A stretch of DNA of 47,652 bases from an uncultured Oscillospiraceae bacterium (GTDB taxonomy: Bacteria; Bacillota; Clostridia; Oscillospirales; Acutalibacteraceae): positions 1 to 47,652 of the forward strand of contig URGH01000015.1 of the NCBI GenBank assembly GCA_900547305.1, given 5' to 3'. The stretch's first letter is position 1, and each line of letters begins with the position of its first letter. Positions 32,801-41,128 of this stretch are shown piece after piece. The notes beneath the pieces were generated by a model. The model ran no database searches, was not told the origin of the DNA, and was given only the letters and a program-made list of their open reading frames with translations. The position numbers were made by a program, and so were the translations under genes.

Positions 32801-33592
32801 TCAGTTCCTTTCCTCAATATATATCCGCTCTACTCCTACGGTTTTGCCGCTCGCACGGTCAATTTCAAAAATGCAGCCGTTAAGCATTTTTCTGCCGTCA
32901 GCCTGCTCAAACCGCGCCGCTCCGCCGTTTTTCAGTCTGTCAATAATAATTTCGTTTTTTACCCCTAAGCAGGAGTCGGCGGGTCCCGTCATTCCCAGGT
33001 CGGTTATATACCCCGTGCCGTTTTTCAGTATCTGGCTGTCAGCCGTTTGCACATGGGTGTGCGTTCCGAACAGGGCGGAAATTTTACCGTCCAAATAAAA
33101 CCCGAGCGCCCTTTTTTCGCTGGTTGCTTCGGCGTGAAAATCCACAATAATAATTTTAGCGCCGTCCGCCCGAGCTTTTTGTATCAGCTCATCCGCCGCA
33201 ATAAACGGGTTAGAGGCGGCAACGCGGTCAAGGCAGACCCTGCCCAAAAGATTTATAACCGCAACCGAGGTGTAGCCGAGGTCCGCAAGGCAATACCCCT
33301 TGCCCGCAGCGTCACACTCTAAATTTGCGGGGCGCAGCACGCAGTCGTTTTCATCAAGCAGGCTGTGCGCCGATTTTCTTCTCATAGAGTGGTTTCCGCC
33401 CGTTATAACGTCCGCCCCGCAGGCAAAAAGCATTTCTGCGCTTTCAGGCGTAATGCCGTTGCCGTCGGCGGAGTTTTCGCCGTTTATAACGGTAAAATCA
33501 ATCTTTTTTTCTTTTTTGAGCGCGGGCAGCCATTTTCTTACCGCCTCGCAGCCGAGACTGCCGCAAACATCGCCTATCGCCAGTATTTTCAA
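32801..33592 (-). CDS. YmdB-family metallophosphoesterase
   Basis: A 263-residue TIGR00282-type phosphodiesterase. The bimetal ligands are all present: Asp8 (IGDV), Glu and Asn of NGEN, Asn-His of GGNH, His of VDFHAE and the HxH of GTHTHVQT. B. subtilis YmdB hydrolyses 2',3'-cyclic nucleotides and influences biofilm fate. The tryptophan common after GNH is replaced (GNHSMRRK). The start is TTG 33592, with an AAAGGA SD inside the end of proC. Confidence 0.88.
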   Translation of the reverse strand: MKILAIGDVCGSLGCEAVRKWLPALKKEKKIDFTVINGENSADGNGITPESAEMLFACGADVITGGNHSMRRKSAHSLLDENDCVLRPANLECDAAGKGYCLADLGYTSVAVINLLGRVCLDRVAASNPFIAADELIQKARADGAKIIIVDFHAEATSEKRALGFYLDGKISALFGTHTHVQTADSQILKNGTGYITDLGMTGPADSCLGVKNEIIIDRLKNGGAARFEQADGRKMLNGCIFEIDRASGKTVGVERIYIEERN

Positions 33593-33598
33593 GCTAAA

Positions 33599-34402
33599 TT
33601 ACAGTCCTTTTGTTTTGTTGAAGGCGGCGGTTATCGCGTCCATAACGGTGCCCCTGAACGCCGCCCTTTCAAGCGAATGAACGCCCGCTATTGTAGCGCC
33701 TGCGGGGCTGCAAACCTCGTCCTTTAATTTATCGGGGTGCTTTTCGCCGCCCTGCATTAAGCGCGCGGCGCCAATTATAGTCTGCACGGCGTATTCCTCC
33801 GCTTTATCGCGCGCAAGCCCGCACTCAACGCCGGCTGAGGCTAACGCATCGGCAAACATATACACAAACGCAGGCCCGCAGCCTGAAAGCGCGCAAACCG
33901 CGTCTATCAGCTTTTCGTCGGTTCGGTCAACCGTTCCCGCGTGGCGCATACAGTTGCAGAACTCGGTTATTTCATCCATAAACACCCTGTCGGACGCGGC
34001 GAAAACCACAACGCCCTCGCCTACAGACACGGGCGTGTTCGGCATTATTCTTATAATGGGGTATTCCTGCCCCAAAAGCTCGGTGTAGCGCGCTATGGGC
34101 ACGCCTGCCACCATTGTTACTATAACAAAGCGATCTCGCCGCGCGGCAAGCTCCTCTTTAAGCTCTGCAAGCGCTGCGGGCAAAACCTGCGGCTTTACGC
34201 CGAGAACTACATATTTCGCTTCGCGCGCCACGGTTTTTGTGTCGGCTGTGCGGCAGCCGAATTCGGTTGCTAAAGTCTGCGCCTTAGCCTCGTTTTTGTC
34301 CGATAAAAGTATCTCATGCCCGGGCAGCGATTTTCTTACCGCCCGCGCTATTGCCGAGCCCATATTGCCCGTGCCTATAAATCCGAATTTAACTTCTGAC
34401 AT
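33599..34402 (-). CDS. proC: Pyrroline-5-carboxylate reductase
   Basis: A 267-residue NAD(P)H-dependent enzyme for the last step of proline synthesis. The Rossmann motif FIGTGNMGSAIA, the RIMPNTPVSVGEG stretch, ALSGCGPAFVY and the C-terminal DEVCSPAGATIAGVHSLE are family signatures. ATG 34402 has GGGGGAAT. It follows proA and proB in one minus-strand unit, giving the complete glutamate-to-proline pathway. Confidence 0.96.
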   Translation of the reverse strand: MSEVKFGFIGTGNMGSAIARAVRKSLPGHEILLSDKNEAKAQTLATEFGCRTADTKTVAREAKYVVLGVKPQVLPAALAELKEELAARRDRFVIVTMVAGVPIARYTELLGQEYPIIRIMPNTPVSVGEGVVVFAASDRVFMDEITEFCNCMRHAGTVDRTDEKLIDAVCALSGCGPAFVYMFADALASAGVECGLARDKAEEYAVQTIIGAARLMQGGEKHPDKLKDEVCSPAGATIAGVHSLERAAFRGTVMDAITAAFNKTKGL

Positions 34403-34416
34403 TTTTATTCCCCCGT

Positions 34417-35649
34417 TTATCTTATATGACCGTTTCCGTTTATAACATATTTATAGGTGTTAAGCTCGCAAAGCCCCATAGGTCCTCTTGCGTGCAGCTT
34501 TTGGGTGGATATTCCCATTTCGCAGCCCAACCCGAACTCGCCGCCGTCGGTAAATCGAGTGGACGCGTTTACATAAACCGCCGCCGAATCAACCCGCGCG
34601 GTAAAGTGCGCCGCTGCCGCCATATCCTCTGTTACAATGCAATCGCTGTGGTGGGTGGAGTGCAGAGCTATGTGCCGCTCGGCGTCTTCAAGGCTTTCTG
34701 CCACGCCTACCGCCATTATATAATCCAAAAACTCAGTGTCAAAATCCTCTGCCGCGGCGGGAACGGCGTTTATAATTTTGCAAACCGCTTTATCACCGCG
34801 AATTTCCACACGGTCCTTAAATATTTCCGCCAGTCTCGGTAAAAATTCTGCCGCAATATCCTTATGCACAAGGCATACCTCAGCCGCATTGCAAACCGAC
34901 GGGCGGGAGGTTTTAGCGTTATTCACTATTTTAAGCGCCTTTTCAATATCTGCCGATTTATCAATGTAAATATGGCAAATTCCCGTTCCCGTTTCAATGC
35001 AGGGCACGGTGGCGTTTTCAACACAGGCTTTAATAAGCCCCTTGCCGCCGCGCGGAATAAGCAGGTCAATATACCCATCCGCCGTCATAAGCTCGTTTGC
35101 GCTGGCGCGCGTTGTGTCTTCAATCAGGTTTACATAATCCTCTGAAAGTCCGGCGGCTGCAAGACCTTTTTTTAGCGCCGCCACTATTGCGCGGGCGCTG
35201 CCATACGCTTCTTTACCGCTGCGCAATATACAAATATTTCCCGATTTAAAGCAAAGCGCCGCCGCGTCGGATGTAACGTTCGGGCGGCTCTCGTAAATTA
35301 TAGCCACCACGCCCATAGGCACTGATATTTTTTTAATGTCCAGCCCGTCAGCCCGCTTAATATCCTCAAGCACCCTGCCCACGGGGTCGGGCAGCTGCGC
35401 CACCGCGCGCATACCGTCCGCCATGGCGGAAATTCGCGTTTCGTCAAGTTTTAAGCGGTCTATCATAACCTCGCTTATTTTGCCGCGGGCGTTTTTAACA
35501 TCCTCGGCGTTAGCCTTTAAAATTTCCGCCGCATTTTCGCACAAAGCGTCAGCGCAAAGCATTATCGCCGTGTTTTTCTGCTCGGTTGTAAGCGGGGCGG
35601 AGGAAAGCTCCAATGCCTTTGCTTTTTTAAGTATTTCAAGAGTAGTCAT
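34417..35649 (-). CDS. proA: Gamma-glutamyl phosphate reductase
   Basis: A 410-residue aldehyde-dehydrogenase-fold enzyme that reduces glutamyl 5-phosphate to glutamate semialdehyde. Features are VPMGVVAIIYESRPNVTSD, RGGKGLI, the catalytic cysteine in SRPSVCNAAE and the C-terminal STRFTDGGEFGLGCEMGIST-type segment. It lies 6 bp downstream of proB and 14 bp before proC. Length is normal. Confidence 0.97.
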   Translation of the reverse strand: MTTLEILKKAKALELSSAPLTTEQKNTAIMLCADALCENAAEILKANAEDVKNARGKISEVMIDRLKLDETRISAMADGMRAVAQLPDPVGRVLEDIKRADGLDIKKISVPMGVVAIIYESRPNVTSDAAALCFKSGNICILRSGKEAYGSARAIVAALKKGLAAAGLSEDYVNLIEDTTRASANELMTADGYIDLLIPRGGKGLIKACVENATVPCIETGTGICHIYIDKSADIEKALKIVNNAKTSRPSVCNAAEVCLVHKDIAAEFLPRLAEIFKDRVEIRGDKAVCKIINAVPAAAEDFDTEFLDYIMAVGVAESLEDAERHIALHSTHHSDCIVTEDMAAAAHFTARVDSAAVYVNASTRFTDGGEFGLGCEMGISTQKLHARGPMGLCELNTYKYVINGNGHIR

Positions 35650-35655
35650 TTTTTC

Positions 35656-36426
35656 TCACGCCTTTTTTGCCAAAAATTTTGTTCCCACGTTTTTGCCGTC
35701 CACAATATCGTAAAGCAATTTAGGGTTCTTGCCGTTTGCTATTACCATATCTATTCCCGCGGCGTTTGCGGTTGCGGCAGCCTTTAATTTTGTGGTCATA
35801 CCGCCCGTGCCGAGCTTTGAGCCCGCACCGCCCGTCATTTTTTCTATTTCGGGCGTTATTTCTTCAACCACGTCTATAAGCCGCGCGTTTTCATCCTTGT
35901 GCGGGTCGGCGGTGAAAAGCCCGTCTATATCCGAAAGCAGTATAAACAGGTCGGCGTTTACCGCCTTTGCCACTATCGCGCCCAAGGTATCATTATCACC
36001 AATAACTATTTCGTCGGTCGAAATGGTGTCGTTCTCATTTATAATAGGCAGCACGCCCAGCTGCAAAAGCCTTAATATTGTGTTTTCAAAATTATGCCTG
36101 CGGTTTTCGTGCTCTACGTCGTCGCCGGTTATAAGTATCTGCGCTACGGTGTGGTTGTACTCGGCAAAAAGCTTATCGTAGGTATACATAAGCTCGCACT
36201 GCCCTACCGCCGCCGCCGCCTGGCGTGTGGGTATATCGTGCGGCTTCTCATGCAGTGACAGCTTGCCCACGCCCATGGCAATAGCACCCGAGGACACAAG
36301 TATTATTTCGTTCCCCGCGTTTTTCAGGTCGCTCATAATTTTGCAAAGCTCTTCCACCCGCTTTATATTAAGCAGCCCCGAGGGGTGAGCCAGCGTTGAT
36401 GTTCCTATTTTTATTACAATTCGCAT
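35656..36426 (-). CDS. proB: Glutamate 5-kinase, short form without PUA domain
   Basis: A 256-residue amino-acid kinase that phosphorylates glutamate. It has VIKIGTSTLAHP, VSSGAIAMGVGKL, the NENDTISTDE loop, DNDTLGAIVA and GTGGMTTKLKAA. It ends shortly after the kinase domain, so the C-terminal PUA domain found in E. coli ProB (~367 residues) is absent; short ProB forms occur in other bacteria. ATG 36426 has a purine-rich GGAGACGGG upstream. No T-box or other leader element is visible before it. Confidence 0.96.
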   Translation of the reverse strand: MRIVIKIGTSTLAHPSGLLNIKRVEELCKIMSDLKNAGNEIILVSSGAIAMGVGKLSLHEKPHDIPTRQAAAAVGQCELMYTYDKLFAEYNHTVAQILITGDDVEHENRRHNFENTILRLLQLGVLPIINENDTISTDEIVIGDNDTLGAIVAKAVNADLFILLSDIDGLFTADPHKDENARLIDVVEEITPEIEKMTGGAGSKLGTGGMTTKLKAAATANAAGIDMVIANGKNPKLLYDIVDGKNVGTKFLAKKA

Positions 36427-36603
36427 TTTCCCGTCTCCGTCTTTACATATATACTTTTATATTATAACGCATTGCAAGCCTGATTTCCACTGTTAATTTA
36501 AAATTTTCAAATATTTAAGGGTTAAAGGCTATCGGATTTAAAATTGCGCCTTTTATGTAAACTGCCAAGCCGTTGTTTTCATATATTTTAAATATGAAAG
36601 GGT

Positions 36604-37293
36604 GTGTCAGTTTTGTTTTTTGATTTATTGATGAAAATCGCCTCCGCAATTTATTATTTTGCGCTGCACGTTAAGGGCGCGGGGGCTTTTCCGCCGCCGC
36701 TTTCCGCCGAACGCGAGGCGGAGCTGCTTGAAAAAAGCCGGAACGGTGATAATGACGCGCGCAACGAGCTTATAGAGCACAATCTGCGCTTAGTGGCGCA
36801 CATAGTAAAAAAATATTACAACACCGGCGCCGACCAGGACGATATGATTTCAATAGGCACAATAGGACTTATAAAGGCGGTATCTACCTTTAATACCGAT
36901 AAGGGCATACACCTTGCGACATACGCCTCGCGGTGTATTGAAAACGAAATACTTATGTTCTTCCGCAACCAGAAAAAAACCGCGCAGGATGTTTTTATAA
37001 GCGACCCGATTGATACCGACAAGGACGGCAACACGCTGACGCTTATAGACGTTATTGCCGATAAAAGCGACATTGCCGATGAAATCGATACAAAAATAAA
37101 GGTGGAAAAGCTGCGGGTAATACTGCCCGTTTGCCTGACCGAGCGCGAGCGGCTTATAATAGAAATGCGTTACGGACTTTGCGGCAGAGAGGAGCTTACT
37201 CAAAGGGAAATTGCCAAAAAGCTGAATATTTCAAGGAGCTATGTTTCCCGCATTGAAAAATCAGCGCTTGAAAAATTAAGAAAACAATTTTAA
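36604..37293 (+). CDS. sigK: RNA polymerase sporulation sigma factor SigK (pro-SigK)
   Basis: A 229-residue sigma factor of the late mother cell. The hydrophobic N-terminal pro-sequence (about 1-23, FFDLLMKIASAIYYFALHV) precedes KGAGAFPPPLS, the region where SpoIVFB cuts in B. subtilis. Region 2 contains NLRLVAHIVKKYYN and ISIGTIGLIKAV with ATYASRCIENEILM; region 4 contains LTQREIAKKLNISRSYVSRIEKSALEKL. The gene is continuous, so no skin-type element splits it here. The start is GTG 36604, or TTG 36613, which fits the GAAAGGG SD better. An ECF sigma operon follows. Confidence 0.93.
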   Translation: MSVLFFDLLMKIASAIYYFALHVKGAGAFPPPLSAEREAELLEKSRNGDNDARNELIEHNLRLVAHIVKKYYNTGADQDDMISIGTIGLIKAVSTFNTDKGIHLATYASRCIENEILMFFRNQKKTAQDVFISDPIDTDKDGNTLTLIDVIADKSDIADEIDTKIKVEKLRVILPVCLTERERLIIEMRYGLCGREELTQREIAKKLNISRSYVSRIEKSALEKLRKQF

Positions 37294-37365
37294 AATATAT
37301 TTATAATTATAAAGATGTAACGAAAGGTTAAAATTTCCTGTCTTTACAGATGAGGGGGAAGAAAA

Positions 37366-37926
37366 ATGGAAGACAGCAGAATTACCGAGCTTTTCACCCT
37401 GCGGGATGAAAGCGCAGTAACCGAGACGGAAAGCAAATACGGCGGGTATTGCCATAAGCTTGCGTTTAATATACTTGGGGACCCCAACGACGCAGAGGAA
37501 ACGGTAAGCGACGCGCTGTTTCAACTGTGGCAGGCAATACCGCCGGAAAAGCCGAAAAGCCTTGGGGCTTATTTTGCAAAAATCACGCGTAATATAGCTC
37601 TTAACCGAATTGAACGCAGCAGCGCGAAAAAGCGCGGCAGCGGCGAGCTTCCCCTCGTTTTGGACGAGCTTGATTACTGCGTGCCCTCATCTCACAGCAC
37701 CGAGGCGGCGGTTGACGCGCGTATGCTTTCGGCTGTTATCAACCGTTTTCTTTCCTCGCAAAAGGAGACTGCGCGCGCAATATTTTTAAAGCGCTACTGG
37801 TATATGCGCCCGATAAGCGAAATAGCCGCCGAAACCGGCTTTTCCGAAAGCAAGGTAAAGGTGACGCTTATGCGAACGCGCAACGCGCTGAGAGAGTATC
37901 TCGGCAGGGAGGATTTTAACGTATGA
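37366..37926 (+). CDS. ECF-type RNA polymerase sigma factor
   Basis: A 186-residue sigma-70 family protein with region 2 (YCHKLAFNILGDPNDAEETVSDALFQLW, TRNIALNR) and region 4 (ISEIAAETGFSESKVKVTLMRTRNALREYL), lacking regions 1 and 3 as ECF factors do. A GAGGGGGAAG SD precedes ATG 37366. Its stop overlaps the next start as ATGA, and the next product looks like a membrane anti-sigma factor, so the pair probably senses an envelope signal. Target genes likely include the two membrane/secreted proteins downstream. Confidence 0.9.
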   Translation: MEDSRITELFTLRDESAVTETESKYGGYCHKLAFNILGDPNDAEETVSDALFQLWQAIPPEKPKSLGAYFAKITRNIALNRIERSSAKKRGSGELPLVLDELDYCVPSSHSTEAAVDARMLSAVINRFLSSQKETARAIFLKRYWYMRPISEIAAETGFSESKVKVTLMRTRNALREYLGREDFNV

Positions 37927-39017
37927 CGAACAGGGATATTTTAAACGCCTTAGGCGATATTGACGAAAGCTACATTACCGAGGCAAACGGCAGAATAAAG
38001 AGCAAAAAGGGCATTATTATAAGGTATTCGGCTATGGCGGCGTGCCTTTTAATAGTAGCCGTTGGAGCGTTTGCCGCAGTGAAGATGATACCGCGCGGCA
38101 AAATGAAAAACAGCGCCGCCCCGAGAGAAACATATGAAGAATATGACGGCAATGTTGCAGACTATGATGGCGATTACAGCACAATTGATAAATCCGACGG
38201 CACAAAGACAAACGGCTCTGCCAAGGGAAACGCTGCGACATCATCGGAAAATGATATTGCCTATGTTAAAAGATGGGACGAAATGACAAACACCGAAAAA
38301 TTCCCCACAGTAAAAATAAACGGCACGGAGTACAGCGTGGCAAACTGCCAGATTCCGTCCGATAAAATAGGAAACAGCATAACAAGGCTTACGGTGCTCG
38401 GCCGTGACGGATACACAAACAGCGAATACGCCGCAAATGTTGAAGTTTATGAAATAAAGGGTATCTCATCAGAGTGCGCCGCGGCGGTAAAATACGATGC
38501 GGGCGGAAAATACTACGTCTGCCGCAACTCGCACTACAAGCCCGAAACGCTGGGGCAGTTTATGAATGATTTAGGTCTTAAAGAAAACCTTACCTTTGTT
38601 TCCTTTGGCGGCACGCAAATGAAAAACGGTAAAGCTGTTTGCGATGTTGAATATACAAATGTGGATAAGGCGAAGGTATGGAAGCTTTTATTCTCGGATA
38701 CCGCAGCCAAAGCGGTAAAGGACTATGACTCTATGAATTTTGAAAGAACGGCGTATATAGGCATTGATTTAAGGCTTTTGGGCTATGAGAATATATCGCT
38801 CGCCGTTACCCGCGACGGATATTTAACCACCAATATTTTAGATACGGGCAAGGCATTTTATATAGGCAAGCCCGCGGCGGAGAAATTTTTAAGCTACCTT
38901 GAAAAGGACTGCAAAACAACCGTAAAGCATAAATATAATTATTCAGAGCCCGCAAGCGGCGGAGGCTCGGGTAATTCCGCAAGCTACAGCGTAAGTCACT
39001 CGGTGGGAAGTAATTGA
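37923..39017 (+). CDS. Putative membrane-bound anti-sigma factor
   Basis: A 364-residue protein: a short cytoplasmic N-terminus (MTNRDILNALGDIDESYI, about 1-30), one transmembrane helix (about 35-57, AMAACLLIVAVGAFAAV) and a large extracytoplasmic part that starts with a charged low-complexity linker and ends in a Ser/Gly-rich tail. The topology and the ATGA overlap with the ECF gene suit an anti-sigma factor, but I recognise no named domain in the outer part, which seems to carry two related beta-rich halves. What ligand it senses is unknown. Confidence 0.65.
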   Translation: MTNRDILNALGDIDESYITEANGRIKSKKGIIIRYSAMAACLLIVAVGAFAAVKMIPRGKMKNSAAPRETYEEYDGNVADYDGDYSTIDKSDGTKTNGSAKGNAATSSENDIAYVKRWDEMTNTEKFPTVKINGTEYSVANCQIPSDKIGNSITRLTVLGRDGYTNSEYAANVEVYEIKGISSECAAAVKYDAGGKYYVCRNSHYKPETLGQFMNDLGLKENLTFVSFGGTQMKNGKAVCDVEYTNVDKAKVWKLLFSDTAAKAVKDYDSMNFERTAYIGIDLRLLGYENISLAVTRDGYLTTNILDTGKAFYIGKPAAEKFLSYLEKDCKTTVKHKYNYSEPASGGGSGNSASYSVSHSVGSN

Positions 39018-39018
39018 T

Positions 39019-39312
39019 ATGTCGGAGCGGAAATTGCGTAAAGCGGCAGTAATTACGGCTGCGCTTATACTGATTTTATTTCTTATTCCCGTGAAATTCA
39101 CCTATAAAGACGGCGGCACGGTGCAATATAAGGCGGCGCTTTATACGGTGGTAAAATGGAATCGCTTTACAGAGCCGGAAGAAAAAAATAACGGAAACGC
39201 AACGTATTATTCTTTTAAAAAATATAAAAACACCTCGGTTTATTTGTTTCCCGGCAGCTTAAAGGGCATAGACGAGCTTTGGAAAATCGAACAGAAAAAG
39301 AAAGGGGTATGA
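39019..39312 (+). CDS. Small single-pass membrane protein of the ECF cluster
   Basis: A 97-residue protein with a basic start, one N-terminal hydrophobic helix (about 11-26, ITAALILILFLIPV) and a short outward domain (YKDGGTVQYKAALYTVVKWNR). The pattern YKAxLYxVxK after such a helix occurs in small Firmicutes proteins that I recall beside sigma/anti-sigma genes; no function is assigned. It begins one base after the anti-sigma stop and ends three bases before the next gene. Confidence 0.65.
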   Translation: MSERKLRKAAVITAALILILFLIPVKFTYKDGGTVQYKAALYTVVKWNRFTEPEEKNNGNATYYSFKKYKNTSVYLFPGSLKGIDELWKIEQKKKGV

Positions 39313-39315
39313 TTT

Positions 39316-41061
39316 ATGAGCAACACTAAAAATTCGGCGATAAAGAACATTACCGTAGCATTGCTTTGCGTGGCGCTGGCAATCGGCGCGGGCTGTATGA
39401 TAAAAATACACAGGGATAAAAAAGCAGCCGTAAATTTAAAAAGCGCGGAAACCTACGATGAGGTTTACAACAAAATAAACAGCCTGAAGCTTAAAACAAA
39501 TATCCTTTACGGCTTAAAAAATGGTATGGCAAAGGGCAGCAGCCGCAACGATATAGCAGAATATATTATAGAAGACAACAACACGTCCGCCACAACAGAC
39601 GGCACGTCCGAAGCCGCCAAAACCGATTACAGCAAAACCACAACGCAGGTAGAGGGCGTAGACGAGGCGGATATTGTAAAGACCGACGGGAAATATATTT
39701 ACATTCTTTCAAGCGATTACACCTTTTACACCTATGTGAAAATAATCGATTCGGGCAGCGGTACACCTACACAGCTAAACGATATAAGGCTTGAAAATTT
39801 CAATACGAGCGAAATGTTTTTAAGCGATAACCGTCTTGTGCTTTTGGGGCGCGCGCCGAACAGCGATAAAACGGCGGCGGTAATTTACGATATTGCAGAC
39901 CCTAAAAATCCCAAAAAGGTAAACGAATGTAAGCAAAGCGGCAGCTATGCCGATTCGCGGCTTATAAACGGAAAGCTTTATATAGTATCAAGCTACGGCG
40001 TTAATACCGAAAATATTAAAAAGGACGATATTTCAACCTATGTGCCGTATGTCGGCTGCGGCGAAAAGACCGAAAAAATAGCGGCAGACTGCATTTATAT
40101 GTATGATAAATGTATGGAATCAAGCTATACCGTGGTATGCGGCTACGATATAAAGGACGGCGCGAATATATCGGCAAAAACCGTTTTCGGGGGCTTAAGC
40201 CGCATTTACGCATCAACCGATAATATAATTGCGACCTCTGCTTATTATGACGAAAAGACCCAGATAGCGCGTTTTGAAATAAGCGATGGTAAGGTTGAGC
40301 TTAAAGCGACGGGCGAAATAAAGGGGTACCTTTTAAATCAGTTTTCAATAGACGAATATAAGGGGCATTTCCGCTTTGTGCTGACAGAAGAATCAGCCAA
40401 CGGCGGCACCCAAAACTCGCTTGTTATACTCGACGGCAATTTAAAGGAGACCGGCAAGATAGAGAATATAGCGAAAAATGAAAGAGTGTATTCGGTGCGG
40501 TTTATGGGGGATGTTGCCTACTTTGTCACCTTCCGCCAGGTTGACCCGCTTTTCAGCGTGGATGTGAGCGACCCGACTTCTCCCAAAATAATAGGCAGCC
40601 TTAAAATACCGGGCTTTTCCGATTACCTTTTCCCCTACGGCGAGGGCAAATTGCTCGGCGTGGGCAGAAGTGCCGATGAAACCACGGGCAGAGTAAACGG
40701 AATGAAATTATCCCTTTTTGATATTTCAAACCCCGCAAACGTTACCGAAAGCTTTAAAACAGATGTAGGCAACACCTACTCGGAGGCGCTTTCAAACCAC
40801 AAAGCGACCCTTGCAGATGCTGATAAAAACCTTATCGCGTTCCCCTATAATGATGAAAAGGGCACGAAATACCTTATATACTCGCTTGAAAGCACAGGCT
40901 TTGCGCTTAAAGCGGAAATTCCGCTCGGCGGGGACGGCAGCACCTGGGGCACCTGCCGCGGGCTGTATATAGGCAACCTGTTTTACGCCGTGAGCGATAA
41001 GGAAATAGCGGTAATTGATATGCAAAATTTCCAAAAGATTACGGAACTTAAAATAAAATAG
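39316..41061 (+). CDS. Exported beta-propeller domain protein (PF09826-type)
   Basis: A 581-residue protein with an N-terminal membrane segment (about 11-28, ITVALLCVALAIGAG) and a long outer region whose start TTTQVEGVDEADIVKTDGKYIYIL is the hallmark of the secreted C-terminal beta-propeller family. Repeated ten-strand blades follow (RLVLLGR, VVCGYDIKD, GDVAYFVTFRQVDPLFSVDVSD, IGNLFYAVSDKEIAVID). Its job is unknown; placed behind an ECF sigma and anti-sigma factor it may be the envelope-stress effector or a scaffold. GAAAGGGG SD, ATG 39316. Confidence 0.85.
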   Translation: MSNTKNSAIKNITVALLCVALAIGAGCMIKIHRDKKAAVNLKSAETYDEVYNKINSLKLKTNILYGLKNGMAKGSSRNDIAEYIIEDNNTSATTDGTSEAAKTDYSKTTTQVEGVDEADIVKTDGKYIYILSSDYTFYTYVKIIDSGSGTPTQLNDIRLENFNTSEMFLSDNRLVLLGRAPNSDKTAAVIYDIADPKNPKKVNECKQSGSYADSRLINGKLYIVSSYGVNTENIKKDDISTYVPYVGCGEKTEKIAADCIYMYDKCMESSYTVVCGYDIKDGANISAKTVFGGLSRIYASTDNIIATSAYYDEKTQIARFEISDGKVELKATGEIKGYLLNQFSIDEYKGHFRFVLTEESANGGTQNSLVILDGNLKETGKIENIAKNERVYSVRFMGDVAYFVTFRQVDPLFSVDVSDPTSPKIIGSLKIPGFSDYLFPYGEGKLLGVGRSADETTGRVNGMKLSLFDISNPANVTESFKTDVGNTYSEALSNHKATLADADKNLIAFPYNDEKGTKYLIYSLESTGFALKAEIPLGGDGSTWGTCRGLYIGNLFYAVSDKEIAVIDMQNFQKITELKIK

Positions 41062-41069
41062 CTGCACGA

Positions 41070-41098
41070 TTGACAAAGCCGGGCACAAGTGATATTAT
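41070..41098 (+). promoter_or_regulatory. SigA-type promoter of the cohesin-like gene
   Basis: TTGACA (41070-41075), 17-bp spacer, TATTAT (41093-41098). It starts within 10 bases of the beta-propeller stop, so the cohesin-like gene probably has its own transcript. Confidence 0.65.
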
Positions 41099-41128
41099 TA
41101 TAATATAAGTGTTACAAGGAGCATTAAC

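Noticed and set aside
36427..36600. A T-box or proline leader before proB
   Set aside because: No T-box core sequence or specifier hairpin could be seen.
36427..36603. A SigE or SigK promoter before sigK
   Set aside because: CATATATT is present but no matching -35 lies at the proper distance, so I cannot support it.
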